A stretch of DNA of 38,148 nucleotides from Mesorhizobium sp. 65-26 (GTDB lineage Bacteria; Pseudomonadota; Alphaproteobacteria; Rhizobiales; Rhizobiaceae). The notes below the pieces were generated by a model, which was not told the origin of the DNA, made no database searches, and saw only the letters and a program-made list of their open reading frames with translations. How positions within the stretch are numbered: the first letter of the stretch is position 1; each line of letters begins with the position of its first letter. Of this stretch, positions 31,747-38,148 are shown in pieces. Where the stretch lies: contig MKVL01000027.1 in NCBI GenBank assembly GCA_001899205.1, positions 1-38,148 on the forward strand, written 5' to 3'. The position numbers were made by a program, and so were the translations under genes.

Positions 31747-32778
31747 TTATTGCTGATTAACCTTGTAGCACATGTCGTCGTTTATATTGTCCTTGGCCAT
31801 GCGCAGAAGCGGGGAATAGACGGCCACGGTCGCCTTCGAGGTATCGATGCCGGCGGCGCGCTGCTGCAGCAGGGTCAGCGCCATGTTGACGATCTGGTAA
31901 CCCTGCTGTGTGCCCTGATAGCTCCAGTCGGAGGTGTACCAGCCCTCCTTGATGTACTGGCAGCCAACCGGGTCACCGCCGCCGCTGGTGATGATCTTGA
32001 CGTCGCCGGGCTGCTTGCCGGCTTCCTTCAAGGCCTGGATGACGCCGACGCCGGGCACTTCCCAGTAGCTGACGACGGCGCACAGGTCGGGGTTCTGCAG
32101 GATGGCCGAGGCGGAGGCGTCGTAGAAGGCCTTGGTGTCCCAGCCGCCCTGCGACTGCTCGGCAACGACCTTGATGTCGGGATTCTTCTCCAGCACCTGG
32201 TTGATGCCCTTGGTGATGTCGATGGAGATCGCCGAGGTCAGTTCGCCCTTCATGATGGCGATCTTCTTGGAGGCGGCATTGGCGCAGGTGTTGACGACGT
32301 CGTCCGCCATCCGCGCGCCCATGGTGACGGAGTCGGCGCCGACATAGGCGTCGCTCTTGAAGTTGGAGGCCATGTTGACCTGCATGACCGGGATACCGGC
32401 CGCCTGCGCCTGCTGGATCTGCTTGGCCAGGAGCTGCACGTTCGGATTGTGCAGGATGAGAAGGTCGGGCTTCTCATTGATGAGCGTGGCGACGATCTGC
32501 GACTGGCGGTCGGCGTTGTAGTCGGGGTCACGCACGACGAAATCGATGCCGCGCTCGCCCAGTTCCTGCTTCATCACGCGTGTCCATTCGGCCGGCAGCG
32601 AATGCGCCATGCTGACGGGCACCCAGGCGACGCGCTTGCCCTTCAGCAGGCCGTCGACCTTGGCCGTAAACTGCGCCTCGTTCATCCATTGCTGGTTGTC
32701 CTGCGCCGTCGCGACGGCGGCCATGCCGAGCAGGGCCGCGCCCGCGAGAAGCGTCAGATGTCTTGCACCGTATTTCAT
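31747..32778 (-). CDS. Periplasmic sugar-type ABC substrate-binding protein, cluster B
   Basis: This 343-aa RbsB-like protein has a signal peptide (MKYGARHLTLLAG to VATAQ, cleavage near residue 25). The mature protein shows GKRVAWVPVSMAHS, INEKPDLLILHNPN, AAGIPVMQVNMAS, DLCAVVSYWEVPG and TSGGGDP. It is paralogous to the cluster A protein but less similar to it than the permeases or ATPases look to each other, suggesting a different ligand. ATG 32778 has GGGAGG upstream. The last codons and the gap after the gene are strikingly AT-rich. It precedes the permease-propeller fusion gene by 28 bp. Confidence 0.9.
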   Translation of the reverse strand: MKYGARHLTLLAGAALLGMAAVATAQDNQQWMNEAQFTAKVDGLLKGKRVAWVPVSMAHSLPAEWTRVMKQELGERGIDFVVRDPDYNADRQSQIVATLINEKPDLLILHNPNVQLLAKQIQQAQAAGIPVMQVNMASNFKSDAYVGADSVTMGARMADDVVNTCANAASKKIAIMKGELTSAISIDITKGINQVLEKNPDIKVVAEQSQGGWDTKAFYDASASAILQNPDLCAVVSYWEVPGVGVIQALKEAGKQPGDVKIITSGGGDPVGCQYIKEGWYTSDWSYQGTQQGYQIVNMALTLLQQRAAGIDTSKATVAVYSPLLRMAKDNINDDMCYKVNQQ

Positions 32779-32812
32779 GCTTTCCTCCCAGAAGTTGATA
32801 GATGCAGTGCGG

Positions 32813-33817
32813 TCATTCCCCTTGGCGCGCGGTTTCCTCGTTGCGAGGATGCAGCCGGTTATCGAGGAGAATGGCGGCCATGAGGACCGCGCCTCGCGCC
32901 ATGTCGGCGACGAGATTGTTGACGTTCATGATCGTCAGGCCGTTCAACATCGTGCCGATGAGCAAGGTGCCGGCGACGACGCTGAAAACACCGCCCCGGC
33001 CACCCACGAGGCTGACGCCGCCCAGGACGACGATCAGGATGACGTTGAAGATCATGGTCGAATTGATGATGTCGGAATCGACGCTGAGCGTGGTCGACAG
33101 AAGCAGGATCCCGGCGACGTAGGCGACGACCGCCGACAGGGCGTATTCGAGGATCGTCAACGGCCGGACCGGCACGCCCGACAGCCTTGCCGCCTCGGGA
33201 TTGTCGCCATGGGCGTAGATGAAGCGGCCGAGCACGGTGCGCGTCAGGAGCAGATGCACCAGCACGGCCATGACCGTGAAGATCAGCACCGAGATCGGAA
33301 TGTCGAAGACGCGCAGCCGTCCGAGATCGATGATGGAAGTCGCGTCCTTCGGCAGGTAGGCGATCGACTGGCCCTTCTGCACATAGCCGCGCAGCAGGCC
33401 GTAGAAGAGGATGTTGGTTGCCAGCGTCGCAAACAGCGCGGGGATCTCGATGAAGGCGATGATCAGGCCGTTGACGACGCCGACGGCCAGCGAGGCCATC
33501 AGCCCGAGAGCCATCGCAGCCGCGATGCCGTGGCCAGACTGGATCGCCACCGTCGTAACGACGGCGCCTGCCGCCATGGAGGCGATCTGCGACAGGTCGA
33601 TGCCGCGGGCAATGACCACGATCGCCGCGCCCAGCGCCAGTATGCCGAGCTGGGCAACGCTGTTGAGCAGCGTGATAATGTTGCCGTAGCTGGCGAAGCC
33701 GGGAAGCCTGATGGCGAAGAATGCGAAGAGCACGGCGGTCACGCCGAGCACGATCTGCTCCTGCGACACGTCGATCTTCTGGCGACGTTTGACGTTCATC
33801 GCTTGTGCCTGGCTCAT
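32813..33817 (-). CDS. ABC transporter permease (RbsC-type, not fused), cluster B
   Basis: This 334-aa multi-helix permease has ARGIDLSQIASMAAG, YAHGDNPEAARLSGVPVRPL and VVLGGVSLVGGRGG. It is paralogous to the unfused permease of cluster A. The start ATG 33817 is preceded by a strong GGGGAGGAG site; a longer in-frame start at 33841 sits 3 nt after the aldehyde dehydrogenase stop and has no such site. It is translated right after the aldehyde dehydrogenase and before the binding protein, so catabolic and transport genes share one transcript in cluster B. Confidence 0.9.
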   Translation of the reverse strand: MSQAQAMNVKRRQKIDVSQEQIVLGVTAVLFAFFAIRLPGFASYGNIITLLNSVAQLGILALGAAIVVIARGIDLSQIASMAAGAVVTTVAIQSGHGIAAAMALGLMASLAVGVVNGLIIAFIEIPALFATLATNILFYGLLRGYVQKGQSIAYLPKDATSIIDLGRLRVFDIPISVLIFTVMAVLVHLLLTRTVLGRFIYAHGDNPEAARLSGVPVRPLTILEYALSAVVAYVAGILLLSTTLSVDSDIINSTMIFNVILIVVLGGVSLVGGRGGVFSVVAGTLLIGTMLNGLTIMNVNNLVADMARGAVLMAAILLDNRLHPRNEETARQGE

Positions 33818-33844
33818 GGTCTCCTCCCCTTCCGTGGCCATCTC

Positions 33845-35332
33845 TCAAGCGCTGTAGGGATCAGGAAAGGTCGACGTCAGGTTCATCACCGCCGTCTTGG
33901 TTTCCTGATAGGCATCGAGCGCGTCCGGACCGTTCTCGCGGCCAAGGCCGCTGATGCCGAGGCCGCCATAGGGCAGGCTCCAGCGGACGTAGCGATAGGT
34001 GTTCACCCAGACCACGCCGGCGCGGATGCGCTGCACCATGCGGTGCGCGCGTCCGAGATTCTCGGTCCAGGCGCCGGCCACCAGGCCGTATTGCGTCGAA
34101 TTGGCGATCTCGACCGCCTCGTCCTCATCGTCGAAGGGGATCACCCCGACGACCGGGCCGAAGATTTCTTCCTGGGCGATGCGCATGTCGCGCGAGACAT
34201 CGGCAAAGACGGTCGGCTTGACGAAGTAGCCGTCGGCCAGATCGCCCTCGAGCCGCGCGCCGCCGGCGGCAAGCCTGGCGCCTTCGTTCTGGCCGAGCTC
34301 CATGTAGGAGAGCGTCTTCTTGAGCTGCGCCTCGTGGGCCTGCGGCCCCATCTGCGTGTCGGCCTGGTCCGGACGCCCCACCCTGATGCGGGTGGCTCGG
34401 CGCGCCAGTTCATCGACGACGGTCTGGTAGACGGAGCGATGCACCAGGATGCGCGAGCCCAGGGCACAGCTCTGGCCGCAGAGCGCGAAGCCGCTGGCCG
34501 TCACGGCGTTCAGGGCCTGGTCGAGCCTGGCGTCGTCGAAGATGATGTGCGGGGCCTTGCCACCGCACTCGAAGGACAGGCGCTTCATCGAGGCGGCGGC
34601 CTGGCGCATGATCTCCTGCGCGGTGCGATGCTCGCCGGTGAAGGCAATCTTGTTCACCCGCTCGTGCGCGGCCAGATGCGCGCCGGCATCCCGACCGATG
34701 CCGGGCACGATGTTGACGACGCCCGCCGGAACGCCCGCCTTCTCCAGGATCCTGCCGAGCAGCATGGTCGATACCGGTGTCTGTTCGGCGGGCTTGATGA
34801 CGATCGCGCAGCCGGTGGCGAGCGCAGGGCCGATCTTCCACGTCGTGTTGAGCAGCGGCGTGTTCCAGGCAACGATCGCACCGACGACGCCGACGGGCAC
34901 TTTCTGCGTGAAGGCGTGCACCGACGGGTCGAGCGGGATCTGGCGGCCGCAGCCGGTGTCGGCGAGACTGGCGAAATAGTTGAACCAGGTGGCGAGATTG
35001 CCGATCGAGGCGCGTGCGTCCTTCAGCAACATGCCATTGTCGCGCGACTCGCAGGCCGCCAGTTCTTCGACATTTTCCGTACAGAGCTGGGCGATGCGCC
35101 GAAGGAGGTTCGAGCGCTCCGTGACGCTCCATCGCGCCCACGGCCCGCGAAGCGCCGCTTGCGCTGCGTCCACGGCGCGGTCGATATCCGCCTTGCCGCC
35201 GAGCGCGGCCGTCGCCCACGCGCCGCCGGTCGCGGGATCGATCGAGGACACGATCTCGCCGTCCACCGGATCGACCCATTCGCCGCCGATAAACAATTTT
35301 TCGCTTCTGAACCGATCTGTCCGTACGTCCAA
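33845..35332 (-). CDS. Aldehyde dehydrogenase, cluster B
   Basis: This 495-aa aldehyde dehydrogenase is paralogous to the cluster A enzyme. It has IVAWN, FECGGKAPHIIF and the nucleophile Cys in GQSC, and the same unusual GEHRTAQ in place of the usual GSTxxG loop. The start is read as TTG at 35332 because GGAGGAG lies eight bases upstream and the product then begins MDVRTDRFRSEKLFIGG, matching the cluster A N-terminus. The upstream TTG at 35347 would be part of the ribosome site. It sits between the NMO-like gene and the unfused permease gene. Confidence 0.9.
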   Translation of the reverse strand: MDVRTDRFRSEKLFIGGEWVDPVDGEIVSSIDPATGGAWATAALGGKADIDRAVDAAQAALRGPWARWSVTERSNLLRRIAQLCTENVEELAACESRDNGMLLKDARASIGNLATWFNYFASLADTGCGRQIPLDPSVHAFTQKVPVGVVGAIVAWNTPLLNTTWKIGPALATGCAIVIKPAEQTPVSTMLLGRILEKAGVPAGVVNIVPGIGRDAGAHLAAHERVNKIAFTGEHRTAQEIMRQAAASMKRLSFECGGKAPHIIFDDARLDQALNAVTASGFALCGQSCALGSRILVHRSVYQTVVDELARRATRIRVGRPDQADTQMGPQAHEAQLKKTLSYMELGQNEGARLAAGGARLEGDLADGYFVKPTVFADVSRDMRIAQEEIFGPVVGVIPFDDEDEAVEIANSTQYGLVAGAWTENLGRAHRMVQRIRAGVVWVNTYRYVRWSLPYGGLGISGLGRENGPDALDAYQETKTAVMNLTSTFPDPYSA

Positions 35333-35377
35333 CGAACTCTCCTCCAATCCGATCCGGCACGCTTCGGCGCGGCCGAC

Positions 35378-36487
35378 TTATCCCTCGACGATCCCGGCCA
35401 TGCGCTCGCTGGCATCCGCGAACTCGCTCAGAAGCTCGAAGATGACCTGCTTGACCGTCATTTCATGCTGCATCTGGCCGACCACCTGGCCGACCGGGCA
35501 CGACAGCCATTCGTGCGCCCTGGCGCGTTCGACGCGCAGGTAGGACTCCAGCACGGTTGCCGTTTGCAGCGGCAGCGGCAGCGTGTCGGGCGCGTCCTTC
35601 TGGTTCCAGGCCTGGATAAGCTTGCTGTCGAGCAACCGGCATTTCTTGCCGGTGCGCGCCTTGCTCTGGATGGCGTTCTCGGATTCGGCCTCGAACAGCC
35701 GCTGCTTCATGTCCGACGTCAGGTCGCTTTCGCGAGTGCCGAGCCAGATCGAGCCGCACCACACGCCCTCCGCGCCAAGCGCGAGCGCGGCCGCCATCTG
35801 CCGGCCGTTGCCGACGCCACCGGCCGCAAGGACCGGCACCGGCGCGACAGCATCGACGACCTGCGGCCAGAGGATCATCGAGGTGATGTCACCGGTGTGA
35901 CCGCCGGCCTCCATGCCCTGCGCCACCAGAATGTCGACGCCGGCCGCGACATGCCGCCGGGCGTGCTCGACCTTGCCGACCATGCCGCCGACCTTGACAC
36001 CCGCCTTGTGCAGACGTTCGACCATCTCCACCGGCGGCGCGCCGAGCGCGTTGACGATGAGCCTGATCGGATATTCGAGCGCCACGTCGACAAGGGCCGC
36101 GGCCTGTTCGCGCGTCATGTTGAGGCGGCTGACCTCGGTCATGATCAGTTCGTCGGCCTGCCCTTCGGGAAGGCGCGGGATTCCTGCCTGGTCGAGATAG
36201 TGGCGCAGATATTCGGACTGCTCCCTAGGAATGTCCCCGAGCGTGATGCGCGGTGTCTCGATCCGGGCGTAGGCGGCTGGCAGCAACACGTCGATACCAT
36301 AGGGCCGGCCCTCGACATGGCGCTCGATCCAGTCGAGCTCGCGGCGCAACTGGTCCGGGCTGTGATAGGTGCAGCCAAGCACACCCATGCCGCCCGAGCG
36401 CGACGTCTCCACCACCACGTCCCGGCAGTGCGAGAAGGCGAAGACGGGAATGTCCAAGCCAAACATCTCTGTCGCCGCTGTCTTCAT
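35378..36487 (-). CDS. Nitronate monooxygenase-like FMN oxidoreductase, cluster B
   Basis: This 369-aa protein is the same length as the cluster A paralog, with conserved VFAFSHCRDVV near the N-terminus, EAGGHTG and AAGGVGNGRQ. It is a TIM-barrel FMN enzyme, either a true nitronate monooxygenase or a member of the branch acting on CoA thioesters. ATG 36487 has GAGG-CAAGG directly upstream. It lies 31 nt after the CoA-transferase gene and 45 nt before the aldehyde dehydrogenase gene. Keeping this enzyme beside a CoA-transferase and an aldehyde dehydrogenase in both clusters indicates that it is a core pathway step. Confidence 0.85.
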   Translation of the reverse strand: MKTAATEMFGLDIPVFAFSHCRDVVVETSRSGGMGVLGCTYHSPDQLRRELDWIERHVEGRPYGIDVLLPAAYARIETPRITLGDIPREQSEYLRHYLDQAGIPRLPEGQADELIMTEVSRLNMTREQAAALVDVALEYPIRLIVNALGAPPVEMVERLHKAGVKVGGMVGKVEHARRHVAAGVDILVAQGMEAGGHTGDITSMILWPQVVDAVAPVPVLAAGGVGNGRQMAAALALGAEGVWCGSIWLGTRESDLTSDMKQRLFEAESENAIQSKARTGKKCRLLDSKLIQAWNQKDAPDTLPLPLQTATVLESYLRVERARAHEWLSCPVGQVVGQMQHEMTVKQVIFELLSEFADASERMAGIVEG

Positions 36488-36518
36488 CCTTGCCTCGCTG
36501 CAGGTTTTCTCGATCCGG

Positions 36519-37754
36519 TCAGGCCACGCGCTCGCGCGCGGGTGCCATGAGGGCCTCGATCTCGGCCGTTCCGAAACCGAGCTCGCTCAGAATTTCATGC
36601 GTGTGTTCGCCGAGGGCCGGCGCCGGCCCGCCGATGCGGCCGGGCGTTCGCGAAAACTTCACGGGAGGGTTGGGCAGCCTCTGGCGCCCGTCGGCGGTTT
36701 CCAGCGTCGACCAGAAGCCGACATCGGCGAGGTGAGCGTCCGTCATCACGTCGTCGACGCTCTGCATCGGCGCCACCGGAATCTCGGCGGCCTCGAAAAG
36801 CGCGCACCATTCCGACGCCGGCCGGCGCATCAACTCTGCATCGATAAGAGCGAAATAGTCTTCCAGATTGGACGAGCGTGCGCCGAGCGTGGCAAAGCGC
36901 GGATCCGTGAGCAGGTCCGGCCGGTCGATGATCTCGACGAAACGGCGCCAGTGCTTGTCGTTGTAGATCAGCACGCACAGATCGTCGGTGGCGGTGCGGT
37001 GCGGCCTGCGCAGGCGGCTTACCACCCGTGCGTAGGCGGGGCGGCCGAGCGGCGGCTCGAAGGCGGAGCCCGTCAAATGCTGGGCCAGAAGGAACGACAC
37101 CACAGTCTCGAACATCGGCACGTCGATCTGCTGGCCTTCGCCTGTGCGCTCGCGGTGGAACAGCGCGGCCATGATCGCGTAGGCGGCGCTCAGGGAGCAG
37201 ACCTTGTCCGCGACGGACGAGGCCACATAGCCGGGCACGCCCGATGCTTCTTCCTGCAGCTTGGCCAGGCCTGAAGCCGCCTGGATGATGTCGTCATAGG
37301 CGGGACGGCCGAAGTAGCGTCCGCCCCGACCGAAACCATACAGCCCGCAATAGATGATGGCCGGATTGATCGCCGCCAGGCTGGCATAGTCGATGCGCAG
37401 TTTCTCGGCGGCGCGCGGGCGATTGGAATGGATGAAGACGTCGGTGCGGGCCACCAGTTTCTCCAGCACCTGGCGCGCGGCAGGATCCCTCAAATCGACG
37501 ACGATGCCGCGCTTGCCCCGGTTGAGGTTCAGGAACATCCCCGACATGCCCGGGCGCACCGACTTGCCGAGCTGGCGCGTCGTGTCGCCGCTCGGGCTTT
37601 CCAGCTTGATGACGTCGGCGCCGAGATCGGCAAGCAACTGGGTGCAATAGGGCCCCATCAGAACCGACGTCAGATCCAGCACACGGACCCCCGCCAGCGG
37701 CCCCTTCGCGGGACCCTGCGCCTGACGCCGGTCAAGGCTCTCCTCTGCCTGCAC
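36519..37754 (-). CDS. CaiB/BaiF family III CoA-transferase, cluster B
   Basis: This 411-aa family III CoA-transferase has VRVLDLTSVLMGPYC, HSNRPRAAEKL and the active-site Asp region RPAYDDIIQAASG. It is paralogous to 16517-17764. It starts with GTG at 37754, which follows a G-rich ribosome site (GGGGGGA, six bases away); no ATG gives a better start. It is the first gene of cluster B, downstream of a promoter region with a perfect palindrome. It would load CoA onto the acid derived from the imported compound. Confidence 0.88.
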   Translation of the reverse strand: MQAEESLDRRQAQGPAKGPLAGVRVLDLTSVLMGPYCTQLLADLGADVIKLESPSGDTTRQLGKSVRPGMSGMFLNLNRGKRGIVVDLRDPAARQVLEKLVARTDVFIHSNRPRAAEKLRIDYASLAAINPAIIYCGLYGFGRGGRYFGRPAYDDIIQAASGLAKLQEEASGVPGYVASSVADKVCSLSAAYAIMAALFHRERTGEGQQIDVPMFETVVSFLLAQHLTGSAFEPPLGRPAYARVVSRLRRPHRTATDDLCVLIYNDKHWRRFVEIIDRPDLLTDPRFATLGARSSNLEDYFALIDAELMRRPASEWCALFEAAEIPVAPMQSVDDVMTDAHLADVGFWSTLETADGRQRLPNPPVKFSRTPGRIGGPAPALGEHTHEILSELGFGTAEIEALMAPARERVA

Positions 37755-37780
37755 CTTCGATCCCCCCCTTTGTTCTTCAT

Positions 37781-37797
37781 ACGGAACACGGTTCCGT
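37781..37797 (-). promoter_or_regulatory. Candidate IclR operator of cluster B
   Basis: ACGGAAC-ACG-GTTCCGT is a perfect inverted repeat with 7-bp arms, 27 bp upstream of the CoA-transferase start. It lies just downstream of the -35 box at 37804-37809, in the position of a repressor site. Palindromes with GGAAC/GTTCC arms are compatible with IclR-type binding. It differs from the cluster A element. Confidence 0.6.
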
Positions 37798-37803
37798 TTT
37801 TAG

Positions 37804-37809
37804 TGTCAA
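37804..37809 (-). promoter_or_regulatory. -35 box of cluster B promoter
   Basis: A perfect TTGACA is read on the minus strand. No good -10 box lies at 17 bp; a TATGAA at a 22-bp spacing is poor, so the exact promoter is unclear. Confidence 0.4.
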
Positions 37810-38032
37810 GCGAGATGTTCCGATTTAAAAACATTTTTCCAATATCGGATTCTGGCGACACGTAGAGTCGATGCACACGGCAGGCGCGCGCAGTCTCGCA
37901 GAAGATAAAAACTCTTTTGGAACAACAAGGTGACTGCCGTTCGACGACACGAACGACAGCGCGCCCTGAGCATGAGCACCGGGCGATGCGCGCAGGTTTC
38001 CCGGCGCGCCAGAATCCATTCGAAGAGAGTTA

Positions 38033-38047
38033 GACCTGGCTCAGGTC
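38033..38047 (-). terminator. Short hairpin downstream of etfA
   Basis: GACCTG-GCT-CAGGTC is a perfect 6-bp stem with a 3-nt loop, 30 bp past the etfA stop. No clear T-run follows. It is a possible terminator or a protein-binding palindrome. Confidence 0.35.
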
Positions 38048-38077
38048 ACGGCACGAAACGCGCGTGGCGAATGGCAG

Positions 38078-38148
38078 TCAAAGCGCCTTCTGGAGTTCGG
38101 GCAGGATTGTGAAGAGGTCACCGACGAGGCCGTAGTCGGCGACCTGGA
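38078..38148 (-). CDS. etfA: Electron transfer flavoprotein alpha subunit, C-terminal end (cut by window edge)
   Basis: Only the last 22-23 codons are in the window. They read QVADYGLVGDLFTILPEL followed by QKAL and a stop, which is the conserved C-terminus of the ETF alpha subunit (the FAD-binding domain ends with YGLVGDLF and PEL). ETF takes electrons from acyl-CoA dehydrogenases and passes them to the ETF-ubiquinone oxidoreductase. It is read in the same direction as cluster B, 323 bp upstream, and could serve its acyl-CoA dehydrogenase, though etf is usually a housekeeping gene. Confidence 0.85.
   Translation of the reverse strand, partial: QVADYGLVGDLFTILPELQKAL

Larger units (their letters stand above)
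37755..38077. other. Intergenic region between etfA and cluster B
   Basis: These 323 bp hold no gene I can support. They contain the cluster B promoter elements near 37781-37809, an AT-rich patch at about 37820-37850 with distant TCCGAT/ATCGGA arms (37819-37849), and a hairpin near the etfA stop (38033-38047). The rest shows nothing recognisable. Confidence 0.7.

Noticed and set aside
32546-36550. Very long open frame (1334 codons) on the + strand
   Set aside because: It lies antisense across the binding protein, permease, ALDH, NMO-like and CoA-transferase genes of cluster B. Its composition is the Arg/His/Asp/Gly-rich pattern of high-GC antisense frames, with no domain, and it crosses gene boundaries.
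37930-38112. Small + strand frame of 60 codons at the right edge
   Set aside because: It is Arg-rich, has no ribosome site, and overlaps the etfA end on the other strand.

Overview
The window is high-GC DNA from an alphaproteobacterium, most likely a Rhizobiales/Mesorhizobium-type soil or plant-associated bacterium. The signs are GC-rich codon use, a rhizobial-style palindromic intergenic repeat at 1271-1414, an arginase/ornithine cyclodeaminase/Lrp locus, and large ABC-transporter catabolic clusters. Only two complete genes, a LuxR-type and an Lrp-type regulator, lie on the + strand. No rRNA, tRNA, CRISPR, phage or transposase genes were seen.

Region 1 (1-7952) is an acetone-carboxylase-type operon read leftwards (acxA, acxB, acxC), followed by two short-chain dehydrogenases and the 5' part of an OpuAC-type substrate-binding protein cut by the window edge. 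A LuxR-family regulator diverges from acxA. Region 2 (8058-11677) is an arginase-ornithine cyclodeaminase pair with a divergent Lrp/AsnC regulator, then a GlxA-type (DJ-1 plus AraC) regulator.

Region 3 (11887-24665, cluster A) and region 4 (24822-37754, cluster B) are two diverged versions of one catabolic system. Each has a CUT2/ribose-type ABC importer built from a periplasmic binding protein, one ordinary permease, one permease FUSED to a C-terminal strictosidine-synthase-like/SMP-30 beta-propeller, a separate second propeller protein and a double-domain ATPase. Each also has a CaiB-type CoA-transferase, a nitronate-monooxygenase-like flavoprotein, an aldehyde dehydrogenase and an IclR repressor. 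Cluster A adds a crotonase; cluster B adds an acyl-CoA dehydrogenase. The catabolic genes lie downstream of the transporter in A and upstream of it in B. The window ends in the last codons of etfA, the likely electron acceptor partner of the dehydrogenase.

My reading is that an unknown lactone- or ester-containing compound is imported, hydrolysed at the membrane by the fused propeller, oxidised, joined to CoA and broken down by beta-oxidation-like steps. Two promoters in cluster A carry a matching element of about 30 bp over or just after the -10 box (24 of 30 positions identical), as expected for repression by the IclR protein. The substrate cannot be read from the sequence. The permease-propeller fusion, kept in two diverged clusters, is the most novel item here.
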